64,000 bases of DNA from Areca catechu (taxonomy: Eukaryota > Streptophyta > Magnoliopsida > Arecales > Arecaceae), in contig CM038050.1 in assembly GCA_021397845.1 (NCBI GenBank), positions 116,921,891 to 116,985,890 on the forward strand, given 5' to 3'. Under the pieces are notes generated by a model. The model ran no database searches and was not told where the DNA came from. It saw only the letters and a list, made by a program, of their open reading frames with translations. Position 1 is the stretch's first letter. Each line of letters opens with the position of its first letter. Shown one piece after another: positions 47,230 to 59,259 of the stretch. The translations under genes and the position numbers were made by a program.

Positions 47230-47241
47230 TGGTATCAGAGC
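47230..47241 (+). other. Primer binding site, unit 3
   Basis: TGGTATCAGAGC, exact; the upstream duplicate near 47200 reads TTGTATCAGAGC. Confidence 0.85.
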
Positions 47242-48116
47242 CTGTCTAGGGTTTCTGTCTTGTGTGCTTGTTGAGTGTCTCTCCTTTTTACTTTGTCTGC
47301 TCGAAGTAGACTCCCAGGACGTCCGGTCCTAGGAACGAAGCGAGGTGCAAACCTCCTCTTCCATTCCATGGGGTGTTCCTAGGGCGTGTAGGGGATCCGC
47401 TGGGTTACAACTTCGTAGCAGGAATTGTAAACGGGGGAAGCACCCTGTTTTCAGTCTATAACTACCCTGTTGCAAGAATTGTTTCTCATTGCAGGTAACT
47501 CCAAATTGCATGATTTTATTTTGATGGAACCAGTATAATTGAAGCTATTTTACATAATTTTCTTGAGCTTTATTGATTTCCGTGAAAATTCTGAGAGTTA
47601 AATTACTGCAACTCTATTTCTGTGTTTCTCTGCAATTCATTTTTTTGAGTGATCATCCCTAATTCATCCTAAGGGCATTTGAGCATCTAAGATAAGGGGA
47701 GGAGTAATAACCTCTCCTTAGCCTAAACCACCACCCACTCATTCGATCCTAAGCCTAATTTTAAATTTATAGACTTAATTTGCCCTAGTGGGCTAGGGAC
47801 GTCAACAAGTGGGGTCAAGGCTAGTGTTGAGTCAGTTTGTCTAGTTACTCTGTGTGTGCTTTGTACTCAGTGTCTAGAATGGTGGTTCAGGATTCTATCC
47901 CGAAGGACTTGTGTGCTGGTCCGCCTACCTGGCCAATCACTGATTGGTGTCTAGGATTGGCATTTAGGGACCTAACACTCCCCTTACACCTGCCTGGCTC
48001 AGTCCCGAGTTACTACAGGCTAGCTTGCCACTCTGATTGGGCATCTAGTTTGGACTCTAGGTCTAGTGAGCCATAGTCGCTTTAGTCTTCCATTCTGTGT
48101 GTTTGCTTGCATCATC

Positions 48117-48914
48117 ATGACTACCCAGAAGGAGTACCCTACCAACCTGGTCAAACTCAACTGATTTAGAGGCCATGGTTAGAGCTCTTACTGAAAGTAT
48201 GAACAAATTGAGTCAGGATATGACTGCTACTGTTACCCAGTGTAAAGAACAAGTCAATGAGAATTTTACCCAGCTTAGGGATCTAGTCCAAGTACTTGAG
48301 AACGTAGACATCAAAATTGGACCCCTAATCCAAAATTTAATAGGCCCCAACCTCATCCATTCCAGGAGCCTAGGAGGACCTTATACCGTGATCCCGAGCA
48401 TAACCTTAGGAAGCCTAACCATGATATCTTTAGTGTGGATCGTGTCTATGAGAGGTCCTTACAATATCTAGACCAGTCACTCAACAACCCAAGTCTTCTA
48501 GATCAAACCATTTAGATCCACACCCATGCCCAAGTAAGGTCTCTACTAGCTTGAACCCAGTGTGACCCAGGTTCCTATATCGCAAGAATGTTTGTTTTGT
48601 GGATAAGAGGCCATAAATCTAGTCAGTGCCCAAGCATAGGACTGGCTTGTGCACAGCTAAGGGTAAGAATCCTAAGATGACATTAATGAGGGAGACCCAA
48701 GCCTACCAATGAGGAAGAAGGTTAGGTATGACAAGCCAGAATCAGTTGACCCGATTACCATGACGAGACCGAAATCCATTGAATATGGCATCGAGGAAGT
48801 ATATGATGCTGGCTTGAGTCTAGTTGATGAATATAAGGGGAAGAACTTGAAGAATGTGACATCGATACTATTGGGTTCCTTACCTGGAGACCTTGGAGAG
48901 CAACCAAGTGGTAG
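48117..48914 (+). pseudogene. gag: Array unit 3 gag relic
   Basis: The N-terminal part 48175-48300 is an open coiled-coil-like segment (MVRALTESMNKLSQDMTATV). The knuckle at 48589-48630 is damaged: TGTGGATAAGAGG has lost one base. Stop TAG at 48912. Confidence 0.75.
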
Positions 48915-49770
48915 AACCTAGTTCAGAAATTCATTGATTTGTGAAATCAGGTTCCTTTAGTCAAATACCCCCAGGAAGAACTCATAGTGTTAGCCCGAGC
49001 TATCAGTTCGTACCCTCTAATACAGTCATTCCCCAAGTACCAATGAAGATCTTTGCACAAAACTGTTTAAGTTTGCCCACCCTATAGTAATCCTCTCCTT
49101 AGGATGACTGAATCAAGCCTCTTACAATTGGACCTTGTCCCATGCCCAGCCACTAAGGTCTCTCCCTAATCTCAGTTGAACATCCTTGTCTTGAGCGGAT
49201 TGATTCACCCAGTCCTGTAGAAGTCCTCCTTATGGCCCCAGGACCCCTTCCTTCGCATGACTGACCTACCCTTCTATAGAGTATACCTTTCCGCACCCAT
49301 AGGTCAAATTTCAAGTCTTGAGGTCATCATCCATAGGCCCTCCCATGAATCATTCTCTAATCCAGTTCTTGAGAAAGTGGATCATTTATTTGCTTAGAGA
49401 ACAAACCTTAACTATTGCAATCACATGTCCTAGGCTACTTCCCGAACCATCTCTTGATCCATTCCTGGAAGTAGCAAACTTTTCCTTTCGTAAGGATGAC
49501 CAGTTGACACTCATAGATCACCATTCAAACCTTCAGTCACCACCTTTAGTCAACAGGTAATTCGAGACTCCACCTCATATCTCCTCCCTTTCTCTAGGAC
49601 TTCCAATGCTTCTTACACCATCCAGTATACTTTGTCGAAGCCTTTAGAGTGAACCACGTGTCAGAACCTATTAGGTTGCCACCTACTTCTGGAAGACCCT
49701 GGCACCTACTAGCATCCATAATAAGTTTTCATGCTCTGCATGCCCTCCTCCGACCCAAGGTCAAACCTAG
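48837..49770 (+). pseudogene. Array unit 3 ORF2
   Basis: Opens after a TAA that replaces the usual TGA in the -1 frame. It shares the one-base loss CCAATGAAGATC with units 4 and 5. Further indels near 48890, 49020, 49085, 49535 and 49675-49700. Stop at 49768. Confidence 0.65.
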
Positions 49771-49890
49771 AGCCTTAGTTTGTTAGGTTTAGACCTAGGG
49801 TTCCTTTGTAATAAAGTCCATTCTTTAGGAATGCGTCGTTAGTCTAGTTTAGTTTTCTTGACCCTTTACTAGGCTTTGGCTCAGATTTTG

Positions 49891-50630
49891 GTTTGATTGA
49901 GAGCACCAGGAATTGGGATTTGTATTTTGTCCAGGGCTGAAATTCCATTCAATGTTTCGATCAATAGGTCTACAGGCTAGAGTCCCTTTGAAATTATTCA
50001 TGGATACAAGCCTCACACACCACTTGATCTGATTTCACTATTAGCCCAACACACAAGTCACTTGATGCCCTTGCATAACTGTAAAGGACTTGCATAAAGA
50101 AATTCATGAAACTTATAAGAAGTTGGCTGATTCTCAAAGCGAGTCAAAACTTTTGTTGAGAGAGACTATGTAATGATTAGGTTAAGGCCTGAGCGTTTTC
50201 CTCCTGGAACCGTTAGAAAGTTACATGCTAGAGGAGCTAGACCATTTAGAGTAGTGAAGAGAGTAGGATCCAATGCCTATGTGCTCGAGTTGCCTCCAGA
50301 ACTAGGCAATAGCTCTACTTTCAACATTACAGACCTAGTAGAGTACAGGAAGCCAGCTGTGACTCCCAGTGAGCCTTTTGAACCTAATCCTATTATTGAG
50401 AGTGATCCCGACCCTGTGTGTCCACCAACAAACTGGCCTGTGAGGAAAGAGCAGATTGAAAAGATCCTGGATGATCAGGTTATCTCTACTCGTAATCGAG
50501 GATACCAAAGACTTGGTCCGCTGCAAGGAAGGCCAGACTCTTATGACTCTGGATCTCCCGAGAAGAACTATAAGATTAGATCCAGACCTCTAGAGAGAAA
50601 CCAGAGCCAACTTGAGCCTTACTCGACAAG
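49891..50630 (+). pseudogene. Array unit 3 integrase tail and chromodomain
   Basis: The best-preserved tail of units 1-3: 50173-50715 is one open frame covering MIRLRPERF, PFRVVKRVGSNAYVLELPPE, FNITDLVEYRKPA, EQIEKILDDQVIS and NRGYQR. A deletion after NRGYQR shifts it before the VRWQG strand. Confidence 0.78.
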
Positions 50631-50660
50631 GTCGAGTTCCTCCCACCCCGGGAGAATTGG

Positions 50661-52333
50661 TGCGGGCACCAGGCTCAGAAGAAGACTTCAGGGCTCCATC
50701 TGGATCTCTGATTGACCTTGCCCGAAGAATTAGGGTTTTCTGGTTTTGTAATAAGGGTTGACCTGATCAACTCAATTTTGAGTCTGTAATTTTGTCATTT
50801 CAATTTTTTGTTGGGTCATGTTGACTCAGTCCAAGTCCCGGCCCAGGTAGGTGTCATTCCCTTTGCCATAGGGCACCACATTTCCAGCTACAAGTGGGTG
50901 CCACACTCCCTGCCACATCTCCATCCAGTGTACCTTGGTCCCCACGCCTCAAGTAAGCAGGTTCTTTTTTTCTTGCACCACTTGGGGGAGAAATCCATCA
51001 AGATACCTCAATCCAAGGAGGAGCCAACTTCTTTCCAGATAAACCCAGCCAGGATGGCAAGAATTTTTCTTGAAGAGAGGATCAAGGAGGTGCCCCACAA
51101 TGTTCCATAAAATCCAAGTTATAAAAGGGAAGAGAGCATGTCTTGGGAGAAAATCAAGGAGGCACCCAAAAGTTTCCAAAAGTGCCAAAGCCATGAAAGA
51201 AGAAGCCTAAACTATGGAGCAAGACTAGGAGGTGTCCAAAAGAGCCAAACCATGAAGGAAAAAAATCCTTGATTCATGGAGAGATACTAGGAGACACCCC
51301 CGTAACCTGCCATTTGGAGCTGATTTTCAAGTTTTCTTGGAGTTTTTTTGGGCTGCCCACTCATGGAAGGAGTCTTGGAAGAGAATTTGATGCCTAAAGT
51401 ATGGGTTAGTCCTATTAGTCCCATGGGAAATGGATAAAATTTTATTTCTTTGTTATGTCTACATATTCAACTCTATGTAACTCTTGAATAAAAAAAAAAT
51501 GATGAATGAAATCAATTTCTTGTGAGAACTTTGTGTTTCTCTCTTCCGCACTTGTATTCAGGTGTTGAGCTCCGTGAGGGAGTAAATCCGGGTTCCCTAG
51601 GAACCTTGAGGAGGTGTGAGATCTCCAACCCCAAACCCTAGCTTAGTCCCATCTCTACTCCACCACCACCAAACCCTAATTTTCCATCTTCATCCCATGG
51701 CCCCTCTCTTCCACATCGAAGCCGGTCACCAGCATCCAGGTTCAGATCAACTGTTTCAACTACAGAGCCAATTCAAATGAGAGTCAGATCAGTATCAAGA
51801 TCTCCGAACTTCTACATCCAACAATCTTCATTAAGTCCTCAGTCAGTGTCTTTCTTTGAGTTTCTGGTTCTTCTTTTGTTCTTCTTCTTCCAGATCCTGA
51901 GTTCGAGAAGGAGGCCAACCTTGCCATAGGACTACAATCCGAGGATCCATTGAAGATACCCCATCTCCAAGGATCCTACAATCTGCTCGAGAGTGTCCTC
52001 CAACTGAAGCAACGAGAGATATCACTGCTAGGTACAAGAATCTCCCTTCTCACTTTGTCTGTTTCATTGAAACTCAGAGCAAACCCTAGATCTGGGGTTT
52101 CTCAATCCCCAGCGATCCTACTTTTGAGTTACTCTGATATCCACTCCTTTTAATTGTGCTCTCTGTCATTTCTTAGTTTCTTTCAACATTAGTTTATCTT
52201 TCCTTTGAGTCAAAGCCGACTTCTGAAATATATTAAAAAAAAAAAAATACATTTTTTTTAATTTACTTCCGCATCGCATCTTCTCTTCTTTCTTATGCAT
52301 CATTTTTGGTATCAGAGCATTCGTTCTGCAACA
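50661..52333 (+). mobile_element. Array LTR 4
   Basis: About 1673 bp. The 3' end reads CTGCAACA before ATTTTGG..., one change from CTGCATCA. Confidence 0.9.
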
Positions 52334-52336
52334 TTT

Positions 52337-52348
52337 TGGTATCAGAGC
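52337..52348 (+). other. Primer binding site, unit 4
   Basis: TGGTATCAGAGC; an exact second copy lies at 52307-52318 inside the LTR end. Confidence 0.85.
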
Positions 52349-52536
52349 CCTGTCTAGGGTTTCTGTTCTTGTTGCTTGTTTGAGTGTCTCTCTCCTTTTA
52401 CTTTGTCTGCTCGAAGTAGACTCCCCAGGACGTCCGGTCCTAGGAACGAAGTGAGGTGTAAACCTCCTCTTCCCATTCCATGGGTGTCCTACCATGTAGG
52501 GGATCCGCTGGGTTACAACTTCGTAGCAGGAATTGT

Positions 52537-52714
52537 AAACGGTGGAAGCACCCTGTTTTCAGTCTATAACTACCCTGTTACAAGAATGTTTTTCATTGTA
52601 GTAACTCCAAATTGCATGATTATTTAAACGGGGGAAGCACCCTGTTTTCAGTCTATAACTACCCTGTTGCAAGAATGTTTCTCATGTAGTAACTCCAAAT
52701 TGCATGATATTTTT
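52537..52714 (+). repeat. 89-bp tandem duplication in the leader of unit 4
   Basis: AAACGG(T/G)GGAAGCACCCTG to CTCCAAATTGCATGAT occurs twice, at 52537 and 52626. Absent from the other units, it accounts for most of the extra length of this unit (5219 bp). Confidence 0.9.
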
Positions 52715-53314
52715 TGCTGGAACAGTATAATTGAAGCTATTTTACATAATTTTCTTGTACTTTATTGGTTTCTGTAAATTTCTGAGAGTTAAATTACTGC
52801 AACTCTGTTTCTGTGTTTCTGCAATTCATTTTTTGAGTGATCATCTCCTAATTCATCTTAAGGGCATTTGAGCATCTAAGATAAGGGGAGGAGTTGATAA
52901 CCTCTCCTTAGCCTAAAACCACCACCCACTCATTCGATCCTAAGCCTAATTTTAAAATTTATTAGACTTAATTTGCCCTAGTGGGCTAGGGACGTCAACA
53001 AGTCGGGTCAAGGCTAGTGTTGAGTCAGTTTGTCTAGTTACTCTGTGTGTGCTTTGTACTCAGTGTCTAGAATGGTGGTTCAGGGATTCTATCCCGAAGG
53101 GCTTGTGTGCTGGTCCGCCTACCTGGCCAATCACTGATTGGTGTCTAGGATTGGCATTTAGGGACCTAACACTCCCCTTACACCTGCCTGGCTCAGTCCC
53201 GAGTTACTACAGGCTAGCTTGCCACTCTGATTGGGCATCTAGTTTGGACTCTAGGTCTAGTGAGCCAGTAGTCGCTTTAGTCTAGTCACATTCTGTGTGT
53301 TTGCTTGCATCATC

Positions 53315-54118
53315 ATGACTACCCAGAATGGAGTACCCTACCAACCTGGTCAAACCCAACTGATTTAGAGGCCATGGTTAGAGCTCTTACTGAAAGTATG
53401 AACAAATTGAGTCAGGATATGACTGCTACTGTTACCCAGTGTAAATAACAGTCCATGAGAATTTTACCCAGCTTAGGGATCGAGTCCAAGTACTTGAGAA
53501 ACGTAGACATCAAAATTGGACCCCTAATCCAAAATTTAATAGGCCCCAACCTCATCCATGCCAGGAGCCTAGGAGGACCTTATACCGTGATCCCGAGCAT
53601 AACCTTAGGAAGCCTAACCATGATATCTTAGTGTGGATCGTGTCTATGAGAGGTCCTTACAATATTCTAGACCAGTCACTCAACAACCCAAGTCTTCTAG
53701 ATCAAACCATTTAGATCCACACCCATGCCCAAGTAAGGTCTCTACTAGCTTGAAACCGAGTGTGACCCAGGTTCCTATATCGCAAGAATGTTTGTTTTTG
53801 TGGAGAAAGAGGCCATAAATCTAGTCAGTGCCCATGCATAGGACTGGCTTGTGCACAGCTAAGTGGTAAGAATCCTAAGGATGACATTAATGAGGGAGAA
53901 CCCAAGCCTACCAATGAGGAAGAAAGGTTAGGTATGACAAGCCTAGAATAGTTGACCCGATTACCACTGACCCGAAATCCATTGAATATGGCATCGAGGA
54001 AGTATATGATGCTGGCTTGAGTCTAGTTGATGAATATGAGGGGAAGAACTTGAAGAATGTGACATCGATACTATTGGTTCCTTACCTGAGGAGACCTTGG
54101 AGAGCAACCAAGTGGTAG
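53315..54118 (+). pseudogene. gag: Array unit 4 gag relic
   Basis: Starts ATGACTACCCAG. It has AAATAACAG (TAA) where others have AAAGAACAAG near 53443, and an extra T in the knuckle (TTTGTTTTTGTGG near 53795). Stop TAG at 54116. Confidence 0.78.
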
Positions 54119-54981
54119 GACCTAGTTCAGAAATTCAATGATTTGTGAGAATCAGGTTCCTTTAGTCAAATACCCCAGGAAGAACTCATAGTGTTAGCCC
54201 GAGCTATCAGTTCGTACCCTCTAATGACAGTCATTCCCCAAGTACCAATGAAGATCTTTGCACTGAACTGTTTAAGTTTGCCCACCCTATGGTAGATCCT
54301 CTCCTTAGGATGACTGAATCAAGCCTCTTACAATTGGACCTTGTCCCATGCCCAGCCACTAAGGTCTCTCCCGTAATCTCAGTTGAACATCCTTGTCTTG
54401 AGCGGATTGATTCACCCAGTCCTGTAGAAGTCCTCCTTATGGCCCCAGACCCCTTCCTTCGCATGACTGACCTACCCTTCTATAGAGTATACCTTTCCGC
54501 ACCCATAGGTCAAATTTCAAGTCTTGAGGTCATCATCCATAGGCCCTCCCATGAATCATTCTCTAATCCAGTTCTTGAGAAAGTGGATCATTATTTGCTT
54601 AGAGAACAAACCTTAACTATTGCAATCACATGTCCTAGGCTACTTCCCGAACCATCTCTTGATCCATTCCTGGGAGTAGCAAACTTTTCCTTTCGTAAGG
54701 ATGACCAGTTGACACTCATAGATCACCATTCAAACCTTCAGGTCACCACCTTTAGTCAACAGGTAATTCGAGACTCCACCTCATATCTCCTCCCTTTCTC
54801 TAGGACTTCCAATGCTTCTTACACCATCCAAGTATACTTTGTCGAAGCCTTTAGAGTGAACCACGTGTCAGAACCTATTAGGTTTGCCACCTACTTCTGG
54901 AAGACCTTATGGCACCTACTAGGCATCCATAATAAGTTTTCATGCTCTGCATGCCCTCCTCCGACCCAAGGTCAAACCTAG
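54040..54981 (+). pseudogene. Array unit 4 ORF2 (longest clean copy)
   Basis: Opens after the TGA at 54037 in the -1 frame relative to gag and overlaps gag by about 79 bases. From 54289 to 54981 it is unbroken (230 codons): MVDPLLRMTESS, SPVISVEHPCLERID, MAPDPFLRMTDL, SSLEVIIHRPSHESF, FSFRKDDQLTLIDHH, FSRTSNASYTIQVYFVEAFR, and FATYFWKTLWHLLGIHNKFS close to the end. The upstream part (DIDTIGSLPEETLESNQVVG) is in another frame because of the one-base loss near 54250. No known domain. It is mildly acidic, Pro/Ser-rich at first, and aromatic at the C-terminus, with a Cys pair (CSACPPP). Element A retains a homologue, so this is a real gene of the family. Confidence 0.75.
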
Positions 54982-55110
54982 AGAGCCTTAGTTTGTTAGG
55001 TTTAGACCTAGGGTTCCTTTGTAATAAAGTCCATTCTTTAGGAATGCGTCGTAGTCTAGTTTAGTTTTCTTGACCCTTTACTAGGCTTTGGCTCAGATTT
55101 TGGTTTGATT

Positions 55111-55835
55111 GAGAGCACCAGGAATTGGGATTTTTATTTTGTCCAGGGCTGAAATTGCCATTCAATGTTTCGATCAATAGGTCTATAGGCTAGAGTCCCT
55201 TTGAAATTATTCATGGATACAAGCCTCACACACCACTTGATCTGATTTCACTATTAGCCCACACACACAAGTCTCTTGATGCACTTGCATAACATGTAAA
55301 GGACTTGCATAAAGAAATTCATGAAACTTATAAGAAGTTGGCTGATTCTCAAAGACGAGTCAAAACTTTTGTTGAGAGAGACTATGTAATGATTAGGTTA
55401 AGGCCTGAGCGGTTTTCTCCTGGAACCGTTAGAAAGTTACATGCTAGAGGAGCTGGACCATTTAGAGTAGTGAAGAGAGTAGGATCCAATGCCTATGTGC
55501 TCGAGTTGCCTCCAGAACTAGGCAATAGCTCTACTTTCAACATTACAGACCTAGTAGAGTACAGGGAGCCAGCTGTGATCCCAGTGAGCCTTTTGAACCT
55601 AATCCTGTATTGAGAGTGATCCCGACCCTGTGTGTCCACCAACAAACTGGCCTGTGAGGAAAGAGCAGATTGAAAAGATCCTGGATGATCAGGTTATCTC
55701 TACTCGTAATCGAGGATACCAAAGATACTTGGTCCGCTGGCAAGGAAGGCCAGACTCTGATGACTCTTGGATCTCCCGAGAAGAACTATAAGATTTGGAT
55801 CCAGACCTCTTGGAGAGATACCAGAGCCAACTTGA
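55111..55835 (+). pseudogene. Array unit 4 integrase tail and chromodomain
   Basis: The remnant starts just after where the integrase core would end: RNWDLYFVQ, then FNVSINRSIG, SPFEII and HGYKPHTPLDLISLL match the post-core segment of chromovirus integrases. An in-frame TAA after KSLDALA is present in all five complete units. DYVMIRLRPERF, TVRKLHARGAGPFRVVKRVG and STFNITDLVEYREPA follow (55305-55613). The chromodomain 55663-55835 includes EQIEKILDDQ, NRGYQRYLVRWQGRP, DDSWISREEL and DPDLLERYQ, broken by a TAA after REEL. Confidence 0.82.
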
Positions 55836-55879
55836 GCCTTACTCGACAAGGTCGAGTTCCTCCCACCCGGGAGAATTGG

Positions 55880-57558
55880 TGCGGGCACCAGACTCAGAAG
55901 AAGACTTCAAGGCTCCATCTGGATCTCTGATTGACCTTGCCCGAAGAATTAGGGTTTTCTGGTTTTGTAATAAGGGTTGACCTGATCAACTCAATTTTGA
56001 GTCTGTAATTTTGTCATTTCAATTTTGTTGGGTCATGTTGACTCAGTCCAAGTCCAAGGCCCAGGTAGGTGTCATTCCCTTTGCCATAGGGCACCACATT
56101 TTCCAGCTACAAGTGGGTGCCACACTCCCTGCCACATCTCCATCCAGTGTACCTTGGTCCCCACGCCTCAAGTAAGCAGGTTCTTTTTTTCTTGCACCAC
56201 TTGGGGAGAAATCCATCAAGATACCTCAATCCAAGGAGGAGCCAACTTCTTTCCAGATAAACCCAAGCCAGGATGGCAAGAATTTTCTTGAAGAGAGGAT
56301 CAAGGAGGTGCCCCACAATGTTCCATAAAATCCAAGTTATAAAAGGAAGAGAGCATGTCTTGGGGAGAAAATCAAGGAGGCACCCAAAAGTTTCCAAAAG
56401 TGCCAAAGCCATGAAAGGAAGAAGCCTAAACTTGTGGAGCAAGACTAGGAGGTGTCCAAAAGAGCCAACCATGAAGGAAAAATCCTTGATTCATGGAGAG
56501 ATACTAGGAGACACCCCCATAACCTGCCATTTGGAGCTGATTTTCAAGTTTTCTTGGAGTTTTTGGGCTGCCCACTCATGGAAGGAGTCTTGGGAAGAGA
56601 ATTTGATGCCTAAAGTGTGGGTTAGTCCTATTAGTCCCACATGGGAAATGTATAAAATTTTATTTCTTTGTTATGTCTATATATTCAACTCTATGTAACT
56701 CTTGAATTAAAAAAAAATGATGAATGAAATCAATTTCTTTGTGAGCAACTTTGTGTTTCTCTCTTCCGCACTTGTATTCAGGTGTTGAGCTCCGTGAGGG
56801 AGTAAATCCGGGTTCCCTAGGAACCTTGAGGAGGTGTGAGATCTCCAACCCCAAAACCCTAGCTTAGTCCACCCATCTCTACTCCACCACCACCAAACCC
56901 TAATTTTCCATCTTCATCCCATGGCCCCTCTCTTCCACATCGAAGCCGGTCACCAGCATCCAGGTTCAGATCAACTGTTTCAACTACAGAGCCAGTTCAA
57001 ATGAGAGTCAGATCAGTATCAAGATCTCCGGAACTTCTACATCCAACAATCTTCATTAAGTCCTCAGGTCAGTGTCTTTCTTTGAGTTTCTGGTTCTTTT
57101 TTTGTTCTTCTTCTTCCAGATCCTGAGTTCGAGAAGGAGGCCAACCTTGCCATAGGACTACAATCCGAGGATCCATTGCGAAGATACCCCATCTCCAAGG
57201 ATCCTACAATCTGCTCGAGAGTGTCCTCTAATTGAAGCAACGAGAGATATCACTGCTAGGTAACAAAATCTTCCTTCTCACTTTGTCTGTTTCGTTGAAA
57301 CTCAGAGAAACCCTAGATCTGGGGGTTCTCAATCCCCAGCGATCCTACTTTGAGTTACTCTGATAATCCACTCCTTTTAATTGTGCTCTCTGTCATTTCT
57401 TAGTTTCTTTCAACATTAGTTTATCTTTCCTTTGAGTCAAAGCCGACTTCTGAAAATATATTAAAAAAAAAATACATTAATTTTAATTTACTTCCGCATC
57501 GCATCTTCTCTTCTTTCATTCTGCATCATTTTTGGTATCAGAGCTTCGTTCTGCATCA
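55880..57558 (+). mobile_element. Array LTR 5
   Basis: About 1679 bp, TGCGGGCACC to CTGCATCA, preceded by GGGAGAATTGG. Confidence 0.92.
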
Positions 57559-57562
57559 ATTT

Positions 57563-57574
57563 TGGTATCAGAGC
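57563..57574 (+). other. Primer binding site, unit 5
   Basis: TGGTATCAGAGC, with an exact second copy at 57534-57545. Confidence 0.85.
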
Positions 57575-58455
57575 CCTGTCTAGGGTTTCTATCTTGTTGC
57601 TTGTTTGAGTGTCTCTCCTTTTTACTTTGTCTGCTCGAAGTAGACTCCCCAGGACGTCCGGTCCTAGGAACGAAGCGAGGTGCAAACCTCCTCTTCCCAT
57701 TCCATGGGGTGTTCCTAGGGCATGTAGGGGATCCGCTGGTTACAACTTCGTAGCAGGAATTGTAAACGGGGGAAGCACCCTGTTTTCAGTCTATAACTAC
57801 CCTGTTGCAAGAATTGTTTCTCATTGTAGGTAACTCCAAATTGCATGATTTTTATTTTGGTGGAACCAGTATAATTGAAGCTATTTTACATAATTTTCTG
57901 TGCTTTATTGGTTTCCAAATTTCTGAGAGTTAAATTACTACAACTCTGTTTCTGTGTTTCTGCAATTCATTTTTTTGAGTGATCATCTCCTAATTCATCT
58001 TAAGGGCATTTGAGCATCTAAGATAAGGGGAGGAGTTGATAACCTCTCCTTAGCCAAAACCACCACCCACTCATTCGATCCTAAGCCTAATTTTAAAATT
58101 TATTAGACTTAATTTGCCCTAGTGGGCTAGGGACGTCAACAAGTCGGGTCAAGGCTAGTGTTGAGTCAGTTTGTCTAGTTACTCTGTGTGTGCTTTGTAC
58201 TCAGTGTCTAGAATGGTGGTTCAGGAATTCTATCCCGAAGGGCTTGTGTGCTGGTCCGCCTACCTGGCCAATCACTGATTGGTGTCTAGGATTGGCATTT
58301 AGGGACCTAACACTCCCCTTACACCTGCCTGGCTGAGTCCCGAGTTACTACAGGCTAGCTTGCCACTCTGATTGGGCATCTAGTTTGGACTCTAGGTCTA
58401 GTGAGCCAGTAGTCGCTTTAGTCTAGTCACATTCTGTGTGTTTGCTTGCATCATC

Positions 58456-59259
58456 ATGACTACCCAGAATGGAGTACCCTACCAACCTGGTCAAACCCAA
58501 CCTGATTTAGAGGCCATGGTTAGAGCTCTTACTGAAAGTATGAACAAATTGAGTCAGGATATGACTGCTACTGTTCCCAGTGTAAAGAACAGTCCATGAG
58601 AATTTTACCCAGCTTAGGGATCGAGTCCAAGTACTTGAGAAACGTAGACATCAAAATTGGACCCCTAATCCAAAATTTAATAGGCCCCAACCTCATCCAT
58701 GCCAGGAGCCTAGGAGGACCTTATACCGTGATCCCGAGCATAACCTTAGGAAGCCTAACCATGATATCTTAGTGTGGATCGTGTCTATGAGAGGTCCTTA
58801 CAATATTCTAGACCAGTCACTCAACAACCCAAGTCTTCTAGATCAAACCATTTAGATCCACACCCATGCCCAAGTAAGGTCTCTACTAGCTTGAAACCCA
58901 GTGTGACCCAGGTTCCTATATCGCAAGAATGTTTGTTTTGTGGAGAAAGAGGCCATAAATCTAGTCAGTGCCCATGCATAGGACTGGCTTGTGCACAGCT
59001 AAGTGGTAAGAATCCTAAGGATGACATTAATGAGGGAGAACCCAAGCCTACCAATGAGGAAGAAAGGTTAGGTATGACAAGCCTAGAATCAGTTGACCCG
59101 ATTACCACTGACCCGAAATCCATTGAAGATGGCATCGAGGAAGTATATGATGCTGGCTTGAGTCTAGTTGATGAATATGAGGGGAAGAACTTGAAGAATG
59201 TGACATCGATACTATTGGTTCCTTACCTGAGGAGACCTTGGAGAGCAACCAAGTGGTAG
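58456..59259 (+). pseudogene. gag: Array unit 5 gag (best-preserved C-terminal half)
   Basis: Start ATGACTACCCAG. The N-terminal part has a one-base loss near 58575 and another near 58590. The 58774-59259 part is one open frame of 161 codons with the knuckle CLFCGERGHKSSQC (CX2CX4HX4C) at 58930-58971, preceded by a basic Ser/Pro-rich linker and followed by an acidic region (NEGEPKPTNEEERLG, DGIEEVYDAG). About 267 codons in all, small for a gypsy Gag. The knuckle implies nucleic-acid binding. Stop TAG at 59257. Confidence 0.82.

Noticed and set aside
53049..53285. Recurrent frame of about 78 codons in the array leader (also 47837-48076)
   Set aside because: It recurs only because the units are repeated; the frame is broken in units 1, 2 and others and is not distinguishable from leader sequence.
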